A stretch of DNA of 34,956 nt from Halomonas sp. SpR1 (GCF_031010175.1 NZ_JAUAMB010000045.1:1-34956), one strand, 5' to 3'; shown: positions 7,353-16,083, counted from the first letter of the stretch. The notes: generated from the letters alone by a model not told the origin. Translations and numbers: made by a program.

Positions 7353-8390
7353 TTACGTCTGTACCGAAAGCCTGGCCAGTCGCTGGCTAATATCGAGCAT
7401 ACGATTGGCGAACCCCCACTCGTTGTCGAACCAGCACAGCAGCTTGATAAGGCGTTTGCCAGCGACCCGGGTTTGAGTCGCGTCCAGGATGCCTGAACGA
7501 GGGTCGTGATTAAAATCAACCGACGCCATGGGAGCTTCAGTATAGCCAAACACACCCTTTAAGCGCTGCTGACTGGCGGCCAACAGCAGCGCATTGACAT
7601 CGTCCCGGTGGGTATCCCGGCTGACGGTGAGCGCTACGTCCATAGCCGAGACATTGATAGTGGGCACGCGTACGTGCAGGCACTCAAAGCGGCCCGCAAG
7701 ATTGGGCATCAAGCGGCTAATACCGAGCGCCAAGCCGGTGTCCACCGGCACAATAGAGTGCATCGCCGAGCGTGTTAGGCGCAGGTCTGTTTGATGGTAG
7801 GCATCGATCACCGGCTGGTCGTTCATCGCCGAGTGAATCGTCGTGGTGACACCATGTTCAAGACCGAGGGCTTCATCCAGAACGGTTAGCAGCGGCACAA
7901 GGCAGTTGGTCGTGCAGGAAGCGGCAGAGAGAATGCGCTGGGACAGCGCCAGCTCGTTCTCATTAATGCCCCACACAATGGTGGCATCGACGTCATTCTC
8001 CGCGGGCTGGGAAAACAGTAGCCGCTTAGCGCCAGCCTCCAGGTGTAGCTCGGCGGTGGCGCGATCTTTAAAGCTCCCGGAGCACTCCAGCACCAGATCC
8101 ACATCAAGCGCCTTCCAGGGTAGCTTGCGTGGATCTTGTTCGCAGAGTACCTGGATGCTCTGGCCGTTAATGATAAGGGTCTGACCGTCGTTATCAACGT
8201 CACCGGGAAAGCGACCATGGGTAGTGTCGTAACGGGTCAGGTAGGTGATGGTCGCCAGGTCAGACAATTCATTAATGGCGACCACTTCAAGCTCGGGGTG
8301 GTGCCGCTCAATGAGCGCCCGTAAGACGCACTGGCCGATGCGTCCGTAACCGTTAATGGCGATGCGATACCTGGGGGCAGAATTAGCCAT
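7353..8390 (-). CDS. epd: Erythrose-4-phosphate dehydrogenase / GAPDH family
   Basis: 345-residue NAD-dependent dehydrogenase. The Rossmann start INGYGRIGQ and catalytic SAASCTTNC are common to the GapA/Epd family. Several features favour Epd (erythrose 4-phosphate to 4-phosphoerythronate, pyridoxal phosphate route) over GapA: TTIHSAMNDQPVIDAYH where GapA has a T-A-T-T motif, VDFNHDPRSGI, and the C-terminal WFDNEWGFANRMLDI. Position before pgk and fba is the same as epd in Pseudomonas. Glycolytic GAPDH activity is not excluded, since no other gap gene is in the window. No strong ribosome binding site is seen before the ATG. Confidence 0.88.
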   Translation of the reverse strand: MANSAPRYRIAINGYGRIGQCVLRALIERHHPELEVVAINELSDLATITYLTRYDTTHGRFPGDVDNDGQTLIINGQSIQVLCEQDPRKLPWKALDVDLVLECSGSFKDRATAELHLEAGAKRLLFSQPAENDVDATIVWGINENELALSQRILSAASCTTNCLVPLLTVLDEALGLEHGVTTTIHSAMNDQPVIDAYHQTDLRLTRSAMHSIVPVDTGLALGISRLMPNLAGRFECLHVRVPTINVSAMDVALTVSRDTHRDDVNALLLAASQQRLKGVFGYTEAPMASVDFNHDPRSGILDATQTRVAGKRLIKLLCWFDNEWGFANRMLDISQRLARLSVQT

Positions 8391-8495
8391 TTAGAAGGGC
8401 GGCTCTTAAAAGTAAAAAAGTTGACGAAATAGGCTAGAACTGGTTGCGATGATAACGTATTTCAACGGGCGACTGTTATCGCCTGCTTGCGACTA

Positions 8496-9221
8496 TCAAC
8501 TGTCCATGCCTATCAATCGCCAGGCCAGCGGCAGCAGTACCGCGGTGAAGATACCCGTGAGGCTCATGCCCAGCGACGCAAAAGCGCCAGCCGTGGGGCT
8601 GATCTCAAACGCTCTTACCGTGCCTATAGCATGGCCGTTAAGCCCCAGGGCGAAACCTATCAAACGGTCATCTTTGATATCTAACCAGCGCGCTGCCAAG
8701 CTCACGCAGGGAATGGTGATCACCCCGGTGACCAGCAGTGCGCCCAATAGCAGTGCGGTGGTGCCACCGAGCTGTTCCGTAATGCCGATAGCGATAGGCG
8801 CGGTCACCGATTTAGCGGCAATGGAAGCGAGTACATTGTCCGAGCTGCCCAGTAGCCAGGCAATGGCCAGCGAGTAGCACGCCGCCAGTGTCGCCGCGAT
8901 GGGTAAACAAATCGCCAGTGGCCGCCAGAGCTCAACGATCCGCGGTAACTGTTGATAAAGCGGCATACCCAGCGCCACCGTGGCGGGCCCCAATAGCACC
9001 GTTAGCCATGTGGCTCCCTGCTGGTAGGTGGTGTAAGGCAGCCCTATCAGCGCTAACGCCCCCGCCAGCAGCAGCGCTGCGATCAAGATAGCAGGCAGCC
9101 ATGAGGGTCGCTTTAAGCGCTGAAACAGAAGGCTGCCAAGCAAATAGGCGGCGAGCGTTAACCCCACCGCAAACAGCGGGGTGGTGGTTAATAGAGTGAG
9201 CAACGAGGACTCAGTGGGCAT
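8496..9221 (-). CDS. LrgB/CidB family membrane protein
   Basis: 241-residue integral membrane protein with about seven hydrophobic segments, of the LrgB/CidB family. The central region SIAAKSVTAPIAIGITEQLGG and the GLNGHAIGTVRAFE segment near the C-terminus are the family's conserved parts. Its start overlaps the lrgA-like stop by 11 bp, so the two are translated together. LrgAB pairs were first described as murein hydrolase modulators; B. subtilis PftAB and S. mutans LrgAB carry pyruvate, and the plant fusion PLGG1 carries glycolate and glycerate. The setting inside a triose-phosphate gene run favours a carboxylate transport role, by inference. Confidence 0.9.
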   Translation of the reverse strand: MPTESSLLTLLTTTPLFAVGLTLAAYLLGSLLFQRLKRPSWLPAILIAALLLAGALALIGLPYTTYQQGATWLTVLLGPATVALGMPLYQQLPRIVELWRPLAICLPIAATLAACYSLAIAWLLGSSDNVLASIAAKSVTAPIAIGITEQLGGTTALLLGALLVTGVITIPCVSLAARWLDIKDDRLIGFALGLNGHAIGTVRAFEISPTAGAFASLGMSLTGIFTAVLLPLAWRLIGMDS

Positions 9222-9564
9222 GCGGTTGCCCGATTAGCCGCTTGAGCAGCCATAGCGTAGTGACCACGCTGAGTAGCGTACCCAGCACTAAGGCAATAAG
9301 AATGGCGCTCCACTGGCCAGCCAGCTCGCCGATAATGAAAAACACCCCGACGACGCCGGGCATGATCAACATGGCAAGTAGTGCAATGAGCGGCTGAGCG
9401 GCAGCGGCAATACTGCTCGGGACACGGCCGCGCACGGCGAGCGTCGCGCAGAGGAGCAGCATACCAATCACGCCAGAAGATATTGGCAAACCGGTGAAGT
9501 GGACCACCACTTCACCGATCAGCCAGTAGCTAATCAGCCATAGCAAGCCACTGAGTGCAGGCAT
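9211..9564 (-). CDS. LrgA/CidA family membrane protein
   Basis: 117-residue protein with four hydrophobic segments, of the LrgA/CidA (holin-like) family. The family-typical stretch is seen at about residues 25-55 (LPISSGVIGMLLLCATL, then a loop) followed by LLAMLIMPGVVGVFFI. It begins 3 bp after the tkt stop and overlaps lrgB by 11 bp, so it is surely co-transcribed with both. In characterised pairs LrgA and LrgB act together as a two-part transporter (see lrgB entry). No strong ribosome binding site is visible, so translation may depend on ribosomes finishing tkt. Confidence 0.9.
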   Translation of the reverse strand: MPALSGLLWLISYWLIGEVVVHFTGLPISSGVIGMLLLCATLAVRGRVPSSIAAAAQPLIALLAMLIMPGVVGVFFIIGELAGQWSAILIALVLGTLLSVVTTLWLLKRLIGQPHAH

Positions 9565-9567
9565 GGC

Positions 9568-11559
9568 TTAGCCGAGTAGTTCGTTGGCTTGCTTGACCAC
9601 GTTCTCGACGGTAAAGCCGAAGTGCTTGAACAGATCGCCTGCCGGGGCCGATTCGCCGTAGGTGGTCATGCCGATCACGCGGCCGTCCAGGCCCACATAC
9701 TTGTACCAGTAGTCGGCGTGAGCGGCTTCGATAGCAATACGCTTGGTGACCGCCTTGGGCAGTACGCTTTCGCGGTACTCCGCGTCCTGGCCGTTAAAGC
9801 GGTAGGCCGAGGGCATCGAGACCACACGTACGGCCTTACCCTGCTGCTCCAGCTCGGCGGCGGCGTCCATGGCCAGGGCGACTTCTGAACCGGTGGCGAT
9901 CAGAATCAGCTCGGGCGTTCCTGCGCTATCTTTTAGGACATACGCCCCGTTCTGAATCGATGCCAGCTGCGCTTTGGTGCGCTGCTGATGGGGCAGGTTC
10001 TGGCGTGACAGTACCAACGCCGTGGGGCCAGAGTGACGTTTGATCGCCGCATCCCAGGCCGCTGCGGTTTCCACCGCATCGCAGGGGCGCCAGGTGTTCA
10101 GGTTCGGCGTGGTGCGCAGGCTGGTCAACTGTTCAATCGGCTGGTGGGTCGGGCCATCTTCGCCCAGACCGATGGAGTCGTGGGTAAACACATAGATGGC
10201 TTGCTGGCCCATCAACGCTGCCATGCGAATCGAGTTACGCATGTACTCCATAAAGATCAGGAAGGTCGCGCCGTAAGGTACCAGGCCTCCGTGCAGGGCG
10301 ATGCCGTTCATGACCGCGCCCATGCCGAACTCACGCACGCCGTAATGCAGGTAGTTGCCGCTGGCGTCTTCCGGGGTAATCGCTTTGGCGCCTTTCCAAA
10401 AGGTCAGATTAGACGGCGCCAAGTCGGCGCTACCGCCCAGCAGTTCCGGCATTTTCGGGCCAATGGCGTTCAACACTTCAAAGGAGGCTTTGCGTGAAGC
10501 AATGGTCTCGCCGCGCTCTTGGGCCTGCTCAATCAAGGCCTCAGTAGGCAGTTCCGTCGGCAGTTGGCGCTTCATGCGGCGGGTGAATTCCCGCGCTTCC
10601 GTGGGGAAGGCCTCTTTGTAGCGGGCAAAACGCTCTTCCCACGCCTGCTGCGCCGCTTTGCCCGCATCGCGAGCATCCCAGGCCGAGTAGATCGGCTCAG
10701 GGATATGGAAGGGGGCGTGGGGCCAGTCGAGTTGGGTGCGTGCCAGGGCCACTTCGTCGTCGCCTAAGGGGGCACCGTGGGCGTCCTCTTTGCCCTGCTT
10801 GTTGGGCGCACCAAAGCCAATGATGGTCTTGCAGATGATCAGGCTCGGCTTATCGCCGTGGCTCTTGGCCAGCTCGATAGCGGCTTTCACCTCTTCAGGC
10901 TTGTGGCCATCCACATTGGGCACCACGTGCCAGCCGTAAGCTTCAAAACGCTTGGCGGTATCGTCGGTAAACCAGCCTTCCACTTCGCCATCGATAGAGA
11001 TGCCGTTATCGTCATACAGGGCAATCAACTTACCCAACTGCTGGGTACCGGCTAGCGAGGCGGCTTCGTGGGAAATGCCTTCCATCAAGCAGCCGTCACC
11101 CAGGAAACACCAAGTGTGGTGATCGACGATGGTGTGACCGGGGCGATTGAACTGCGCCGCCAGGGTTTTTTCGGCAATGGCAAAGCCCACTGCGTTGGCA
11201 AAACCTTGACCCAGCGGGCCGGTGGTGGTCTCGATACCCGGTGCATAGCCAAATTCCGGGTGGCCGGCGGTGGGCGAATGCAACTGGCGGAAATTTTGTA
11301 GCTGCTCCAGGCTTAGCTCGTAGCCGCTGAGGTGGAGCAGCGAGTAAAGCAGCATGGAGCCATGGCCATTGGAGAGCACAAAGCGGTCACGATCGGCCCA
11401 CTTGGGGTCTTCGGGGTTGTGCTTGAGGTAGTCATTCCATAGCACCTCGGCGATATCAGCCATTCCCATGGGGGCGCCAGGGTGGCCGGACTTGGCCTTC
11501 TGAACGGCATCCATGGAGAGGGCGCGAATGGCATTGGCTAACTCAAAACGGGACGGCAT
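9568..11559 (-). CDS. tkt: Transketolase
   Basis: 663-residue thiamine-diphosphate enzyme of the pentose phosphate and Calvin pathways, transferring two-carbon ketol units between sugar phosphates. Seen in order: AKSGHPGAPMGMAD, NGHGSMLLYSLLHL, TTGPLGQGFANAVG, the ThDP-binding LGDGCLMEGISHEA...LIALYDDNGISIDG, GGSADLAPSNLT, FGMGAVMNGIALHGG, the THDSIGLGEDGPTHQP region and TYGESAPAGDLFKHFG near the end. Length matches E. coli TktA (663). GAGGAG lies 7 bases before the ATG. First gene of the run tkt-lrgA-lrgB-epd-pgk-fba and divergent from metK, as in Pseudomonas. Confidence 0.98.
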   Translation of the reverse strand: MPSRFELANAIRALSMDAVQKAKSGHPGAPMGMADIAEVLWNDYLKHNPEDPKWADRDRFVLSNGHGSMLLYSLLHLSGYELSLEQLQNFRQLHSPTAGHPEFGYAPGIETTTGPLGQGFANAVGFAIAEKTLAAQFNRPGHTIVDHHTWCFLGDGCLMEGISHEAASLAGTQQLGKLIALYDDNGISIDGEVEGWFTDDTAKRFEAYGWHVVPNVDGHKPEEVKAAIELAKSHGDKPSLIICKTIIGFGAPNKQGKEDAHGAPLGDDEVALARTQLDWPHAPFHIPEPIYSAWDARDAGKAAQQAWEERFARYKEAFPTEAREFTRRMKRQLPTELPTEALIEQAQERGETIASRKASFEVLNAIGPKMPELLGGSADLAPSNLTFWKGAKAITPEDASGNYLHYGVREFGMGAVMNGIALHGGLVPYGATFLIFMEYMRNSIRMAALMGQQAIYVFTHDSIGLGEDGPTHQPIEQLTSLRTTPNLNTWRPCDAVETAAAWDAAIKRHSGPTALVLSRQNLPHQQRTKAQLASIQNGAYVLKDSAGTPELILIATGSEVALAMDAAAELEQQGKAVRVVSMPSAYRFNGQDAEYRESVLPKAVTKRIAIEAAHADYWYKYVGLDGRVIGMTTYGESAPAGDLFKHFGFTVENVVKQANELLG

Positions 11560-11660
11560 GGGGGTGCTCCTCGCCTGAAAACAGAAATTATAAAGGCACT
11601 ATTGTCGCTGACTTCCCATGTTGCGGCAAATGCGATGGCAAATTGTGGGGATCTCGTTCT

Positions 11661-11789
11661 GGGAAGCATCGCCTACAGCGTGTAGACTCTGCCTCCCGAA
11701 GTAATGAAGAACGTCATTACTTCGCTAATATGGGCAGGGGACACCTGCCATGATTTCCTGCTGATGCTGTGGGTTACCTACAGCCGTCA
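11661..11789 (+). promoter_or_regulatory. Candidate structured leader of metK: four successive hairpins
   Basis: Four hairpins follow one another before metK. P1: 11661-11668 with 11690-11697 (7 bp, one mismatch), then a 4x4 internal loop and CTACA/TGTAG (11673-11677, 11681-11685). P2: perfect 10-bp stem 11698-11707 with 11714-11723 (11 bp if C11697 pairs with G11724 instead of closing P1). P3: 11733-11738 with 11744-11749, extendable by two pairs past a bulged G. P4: 11766-11773 with 11777-11784, extended by 11762-11765 with 11786-11789. P4 ends 20 bases before the metK ATG. I do not recognise SAM-I, SAM-II or SAH riboswitch core sequences. It may be a new cis-regulatory RNA, an operator cluster or a small RNA; no T-run terminator is seen. 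Confidence 0.5.
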
Positions 11790-11809
11790 TACAGAGGGTC
11801 GAGTGCGCG

Positions 11810-13030
11810 ATGAGCGAATATTCCCTGTTTACCTCCGAGTCTGTCTCCGAAGGTCATCCCGATAAGATTGCCGATCAGATTTCTGACGCGGTGTTAGATG
11901 CCATTATCGCCCGTGATAAACAGGCCCGTGTTGCCTGTGAAACCATGGTGAAAACCGGGGTGGCGATCATTGCCGGCGAAATTACCACCTCCGCCTGGGT
12001 TGATCTAGAAACCCTCGTGCGCGATGTAATCACCAATATCGGCTATAACTCGTCTGATGTAGGCTTTGATGGCGCAACCTGCGGCGTGGTTAACCTGATC
12101 GGTAAACAGAGTGTCGATATCGCTCAGGGCGTTGATCGCAGCAAACCGGAAGATCAGGGTGCTGGCGACCAGGGTCTGATGTTTGGCTACGCAACGAACG
12201 AGACTGATTCGTTTATGCCTGCACCGATCCACTACTCACACCGATTAGTCGAGCGTCAGGCCGAACTGCGTAAAAATGGTCTACTGCCGTGGCTGCGCCC
12301 GGATGCTAAAAGTCAGGTCACCTTCCGCTATAACGCCGAAGGCCAGCCTTGCGGTGTCGATGCCATCGTTCTGTCTACCCAGCATGACCCGGAGATCGAC
12401 CAGGAAGATCTGCGCAAAATGATCAAGCGCGAGGTCATTGAGCAAGTGATTCCCGCCGAGTGGTTGGATGACCGCACCCAGTACCATATCAACCCGACCG
12501 GTAAGTTCGTGATTGGCGGCCCTGTCGGCGACTGCGGACTCACTGGCCGTAAAATTATCGTCGATACCTACGGTGGCATGGCACGTCATGGTGGCGGCGC
12601 GTTCTCGGGCAAAGACCCCTCGAAAGTTGACCGCAGCGCCGCCTATGCGGGTCGCTATGTGGCCAAAAACGTGGTTGCCTCAGGCTTGGCTGACAAGTGT
12701 GAGATTCAGGTCTCCTACGCGATTGGTGTTGCCGAGCCGACCTCGGTCTCCATCGACACTTTCGGCACCGGTAAAATTGATGACGCCAAGATTGTGGCGC
12801 TGGTTCGCGAGCACTTTGATCTGCGCCCCTACGCGATCACCAAAATGCTTGATTTGCTGCACCCGATGTACCAGCTTACCGCCGCTTATGGCCACTTCGG
12901 CCGGGCGCCGTTCGAGCACAGCTATACCTGGAGTGACGATAAAGGCCAATCGCATACCGAAACCTTTACCGCCTTCCCGTGGGAAAAGATCGATAAAGTC
13001 GACGCGCTGCGTAAGGCCGCCGGTTTGTAA
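11810..13030 (+). CDS. metK: S-adenosylmethionine synthase
   Basis: 406-residue cytoplasmic enzyme making S-adenosylmethionine from methionine and ATP. Seen: FTSESVSEGHPDKIADQISDAVLDA at the N-terminus, the GAGDQGLMFGYATNET signature (about residues 117-132), the second signature GGGAFSGKDPSKVDRSAAY (about 264-282), and SIDTFGTGK. The length is slightly above E. coli MetK (384). AGAGGG lies about 11 bases before the ATG, just past the last hairpin of the leader. Divergent from tkt; its own terminator follows. Regulation is probably through the structured leader, since pseudomonad-like gammaproteobacteria generally lack MetJ, but that is inference. Confidence 0.98.
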   Translation: MSEYSLFTSESVSEGHPDKIADQISDAVLDAIIARDKQARVACETMVKTGVAIIAGEITTSAWVDLETLVRDVITNIGYNSSDVGFDGATCGVVNLIGKQSVDIAQGVDRSKPEDQGAGDQGLMFGYATNETDSFMPAPIHYSHRLVERQAELRKNGLLPWLRPDAKSQVTFRYNAEGQPCGVDAIVLSTQHDPEIDQEDLRKMIKREVIEQVIPAEWLDDRTQYHINPTGKFVIGGPVGDCGLTGRKIIVDTYGGMARHGGGAFSGKDPSKVDRSAAYAGRYVAKNVVASGLADKCEIQVSYAIGVAEPTSVSIDTFGTGKIDDAKIVALVREHFDLRPYAITKMLDLLHPMYQLTAAYGHFGRAPFEHSYTWSDDKGQSHTETFTAFPWEKIDKVDALRKAAGL

Positions 13031-13059
13031 GCGCTTAGCCGCCTTATGCTAACCCTCAG

Positions 13060-13090
13060 CGCCTCCTGCTCAATGCCAGGGGGCGTTTTT
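13060..13090 (+). terminator. Rho-independent terminator after metK
   Basis: A 9-bp stem (13060-13068 with 13077-13085, one G-T pair) followed by TTTTT. Lies 30 bp after the metK stop. Confidence 0.88.
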
Positions 13091-13211
13091 ATTGGGGCGC
13101 GCATGGACGGAGGTTGCGATGAGAATGGTTTTCGATTATATTGCGCCCGCTGGTAAATACGTATCAGTGCTATCGTTATCTGATCAGTGCAGGCGCTGGA
13201 CGATTAGCCGA

Positions 13212-13224
13212 TGTAAACGTTACA
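13212..13224. promoter_or_regulatory. Palindrome TGTAA-ACG-TTACA before the ABC importer
   Basis: A perfect 5-bp inverted repeat with a 3-bp centre, 26 bp ahead of the start of the substrate-binding protein gene. It could be the operator of a metal or nutrient regulator. It does not match a clear Fur or Zur box that I can recognise. Confidence 0.35.
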
Positions 13225-13250
13225 CCTCTACCAATAGTGATGGGTGCTCC

Positions 13251-14270
13251 ATGACACGTCTTCTTGCTGTGACCGGATTCTGCACCCTGCTGGGCCTGGC
13301 TTCGTCCTCGGCTCTGGCGGGCGACACGCAATACCCCTTGACGCTGAACAACTGCGGGGTAGAAGTGACCTTCGAACAGGCGCCTGAGCGGGCGGTTGGC
13401 CTCGGTCAAAACAGCGCTGAGCTGATGCTGATGCTCGGCCTGGAAGACAGAATGGCGGGCACGGCCTTCTGGCCCAACAGCGTCTTGCCTCAACTGGCCG
13501 ATGCAAACGACCAGGTGAAAGTGCTGACGGTGGAGTTCCCTACCTTCGAATCGATTCTGGCCGAACAGCCGGATTTCGTAGCTGCGGCGCTTCCCAGCCT
13601 GCTGGGTGAATCCAGCCGGGTGGCCACTCGCGACGACTTCAGTAAGATGGGCATACCGACCTACCTGTCGCCCGGTACCTGCGTCGCTGAAGGCATGGCC
13701 AAGGACAAGTACGGCTACGGCGATCGCGCCCAGCTCTGGAATATGGACGCCTTGTATCAAGAGATCGAAGACCTCGCCCGGATTTTCGATGTGAATGATC
13801 GTGGCGACGCCTTGATCGACGACCTGAAGCAGCGTGAGGCCGCGCTGCGCGCAGCGTCCCCAGACAGTGATGAGCCGCTTTCCTATCTGTTCTGGTTCTC
13901 CAGTTCCTCTCCTGCGGCGGATGCCCACCTGGGCGGAAAGTACAGCGCATCCGGCTTTATCGCCGACGTATTGGGTGGCACCAATGCCATCGAGTCCGAG
14001 GCGGAGTGGCCGACGCTAGGCTGGGAAAGCATCATCGCTACTGACCCGGATGTGATCGTGGTATCCCGCGTCGAGCGTGACCGTTGGGAGCTCGACGACG
14101 CCGACGCGAAGATCGAGTTCCTCAACTCGGATACGGCGACACGTGAGATGAGAGCGGTCAAGAACGGGGCCATCGTGGTCATGGACGGTCAAGCGATGAA
14201 CCCAACGCTCAGGACGATTTTTGGCGCCGAACAGGTGGCCGAACAGCTTGAGACGCTGGGTCTGAGATGA
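13251..14270 (+). CDS. Periplasmic substrate-binding protein, FecB/BtuF type ABC importer
   Basis: 339-residue periplasmic binding protein of the iron-siderophore/heme/cobalamin class. Residues 1-24 are a signal peptide (MTRLLAVTGF...SSALAG), then the class III binding-protein pattern: VTFEQAPERAVGLGQNSAELMLMLGLEDRMAGTAFW in the N-lobe, the FESILAEQPDFV region, and DPDVIVVSR before the C-terminal lobe. The ATG at 13251 starts the signal peptide; the in-frame extension upstream to 13092 encodes no signal sequence. Overlaps the permease by 4 bp (ATGA). The substrate is not resolved; some relatives carry the automatic label F420-0 transporter. No TonB-dependent receptor is nearby. Confidence 0.85.
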   Translation: MTRLLAVTGFCTLLGLASSSALAGDTQYPLTLNNCGVEVTFEQAPERAVGLGQNSAELMLMLGLEDRMAGTAFWPNSVLPQLADANDQVKVLTVEFPTFESILAEQPDFVAAALPSLLGESSRVATRDDFSKMGIPTYLSPGTCVAEGMAKDKYGYGDRAQLWNMDALYQEIEDLARIFDVNDRGDALIDDLKQREAALRAASPDSDEPLSYLFWFSSSSPAADAHLGGKYSASGFIADVLGGTNAIESEAEWPTLGWESIIATDPDVIVVSRVERDRWELDDADAKIEFLNSDTATREMRAVKNGAIVVMDGQAMNPTLRTIFGAEQVAEQLETLGLR

Positions 14271-15325
14271 GTGTGACGGTGAGCATGCCGCAGGCCATCG
14301 AGCGATTGCCGCGCCTGGCAGGGGAGGCTGGGCTGCTGTTGGCATCACTGCTAATCATTGGTTTGGTGGTGGGCATCAGTGTCGGGATCGGCGATATGCC
14401 GATCCCGCTTTCTACGACCTATGCGGTGATCACCAACAAGCTCGGCTGGACCTCCTTCGAGCTCAATCGCATCCACGAAACCATTATCTGGGATTACCGT
14501 TTGAGCCGGGCGCTGGTGGCGGCATTGTGTGGTGCCGGACTGGCGTTGGCCGGGGCTATCATGCAGTCGATTCTGCGTAACCCTCTGGCCGAGCCGTATG
14601 TGCTGGGGATTTCTGCCGGTGCATCGACAGGGGCAGTTCTGATCGTCATTCTGGGGCTCGGCGCTGGCGTGGTATCCCTTTCATCGGGGGCCTTTATCGG
14701 CGCTTTTGCCGCTTTTCTGTTTGTGGCACTGCTGTCGAACGGTGCGCGCGGCGGGGCCGACCGCACCATTTTGGCTGGGGTCGCGGCATCGCAGCTGTTC
14801 AACGCCGTGACCTCCTATATCGTCACGACGGCGGGTAATGCACAGCAGGCGCGGGATGTGATGTTTTGGCTGCTCGGTAGCTTTGGCGGTGTGCGCTGGC
14901 CTGAGTTCTATCTGGCCTTGGCGGTCGTGGGCCTCGGGCTGGTGGCGTGTCTGTGCTACGCACGGGTATTGGATGCGTTTGCCTTTGGTGACGAAGCGGC
15001 AGCCTCGTTGGGGGTCAATGTCGCACAAACGCGGATCATCCTGTTTGCGCTAACGGCTGTTATAACGGCCACCATCGTCAGCATGGTCGGCACCATTGGC
15101 TTCGTTGGCCTAGTGGTTCCCCACGCGGCGCGTTTCGTGGTGGGCCCACGCCACGCCGTCTTGCTGCCTGCCTGTGCCATCGTGGGAGCGATCTTCATGG
15201 TGGTAGCGGATATCGCCTCTCGCGTGTTGATTCCGCAGCAATCCCTGCCGATCGGCGTGGTCACGGCGCTGGTGGGCGTGCCCTTCTTCTCTGTCATTCT
15301 TTACCGATTACAGCGCGCATCATGA
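14267..15325 (+). CDS. FecCD-family ABC transporter permease
   Basis: 352-residue inner-membrane permease of the FecCD/BtuC family, with roughly nine or ten hydrophobic segments. Seen: the early ETIIWDYRLSRALVAALCGAGLALAGAIMQSILRNPLAEPYVLGISAGAS block that defines the family, the EAAASLGVNV cytoplasmic loop that contacts the ATPase, and GTIGFVGLVVPHAARFVVGPRH, followed by the terminal VLIPQQSLPIGVVTALVGVPFF segment. Its start overlaps the binding-protein stop and its stop overlaps the ATPase start, each as ATGA, so the three genes are tightly coupled. Likely a homodimer as only one permease gene is present. Confidence 0.95.
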   Translation: MSVTVSMPQAIERLPRLAGEAGLLLASLLIIGLVVGISVGIGDMPIPLSTTYAVITNKLGWTSFELNRIHETIIWDYRLSRALVAALCGAGLALAGAIMQSILRNPLAEPYVLGISAGASTGAVLIVILGLGAGVVSLSSGAFIGAFAAFLFVALLSNGARGGADRTILAGVAASQLFNAVTSYIVTTAGNAQQARDVMFWLLGSFGGVRWPEFYLALAVVGLGLVACLCYARVLDAFAFGDEAAASLGVNVAQTRIILFALTAVITATIVSMVGTIGFVGLVVPHAARFVVGPRHAVLLPACAIVGAIFMVVADIASRVLIPQQSLPIGVVTALVGVPFFSVILYRLQRAS

Positions 15326-16083
15326 GCATCAAGGCCGAGAATCTGATCTGGAAAATCGGCACCAAGACGGTGATCGATGGTGTCTCCTTCGAAGCCGAAC
15401 CGGGTAAGCTACTGGGCGTGCTGGGCCCCAATGGCTCTGGTAAAACCTCGTTGTTACGGCTGCTGGCCAGGCTGAAGCGACCGCATGCTGGACGGGTCAT
15501 GCTGGATGGGCAAGAGCTTTCGTCCTTTCGCCGCCGGGCCATTGCCCAGCGAGTCGCCTTCATCGAACAGCACGCCACTACCAATGCCAACCTCAAGGTG
15601 ATCGATGTGGTCAAGCTTGGCCGCTTCCCGCACCGTTCGATGCTATCGGGCTGGACGCGCGAGGACGATACGGCGGTCAACGAGGCGCTGGAGCGTACCG
15701 GGATGAGCGCAAAGCGTGATGATGCCTGGCATAGCCTGTCCGGCGGTGAGAAACAGCGCACCCATGTTGCGCGGGCCCTGGCCCAGTCACCCAAAGAGCT
15801 CATTCTTGACGAACCCACCAACCATTTGGATGTGCAGCATCAGATCAACCTGTTGCGGCTGGTCTCCAGCCTGCCGATGACCAGTATCATGGCACTCCAC
15901 GACCTCAACCACGCCGCTATGTATTGTGATCGACTGCTGGTCATGCAGGCGGGCAGGATCGTTGCCTCCGGTGCTCCTGAAGAGGTGCTGACCCAACGGC
16001 TGCTTCGTGATGTCTTCTCGGTAGACGCCCATGTGGAGACCTCGCCCCACCATGCTCGGCCGCATATTCAGTTTGTGCGCTAG
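15322..16083 (+). CDS. ABC transporter ATPase, FepC/BtuD type
   Basis: 253-residue ATPase that powers the FecCD-type importer at the inner membrane. Walker A GPNGSGKTS at residues 35-43, Q-loop in FIEQHA, signature LSGGEKQRTHVARALAQ, Walker B LILDEPTNHLD and the switch histidine in MALHDLNHAAM are all intact. Starts inside the permease stop (ATGA). Last gene of the three; no receptor, regulator or exporter follows. The family serves siderophores, heme, or corrinoids. Confidence 0.95.
   Translation: MSIKAENLIWKIGTKTVIDGVSFEAEPGKLLGVLGPNGSGKTSLLRLLARLKRPHAGRVMLDGQELSSFRRRAIAQRVAFIEQHATTNANLKVIDVVKLGRFPHRSMLSGWTREDDTAVNEALERTGMSAKRDDAWHSLSGGEKQRTHVARALAQSPKELILDEPTNHLDVQHQINLLRLVSSLPMTSIMALHDLNHAAMYCDRLLVMQAGRIVASGAPEEVLTQRLLRDVFSVDAHVETSPHHARPHIQFVR

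Noticed and set aside
10033..10497. Plus-strand ORF inside tkt
   Set aside because: Shadow of transketolase, whose motifs are continuous on the other strand.
13176..13928. 250-codon ORF opposite the ABC binding protein gene
   Set aside because: Antisense shadow of a clear binding protein with signal peptide; its sequence resembles no family.
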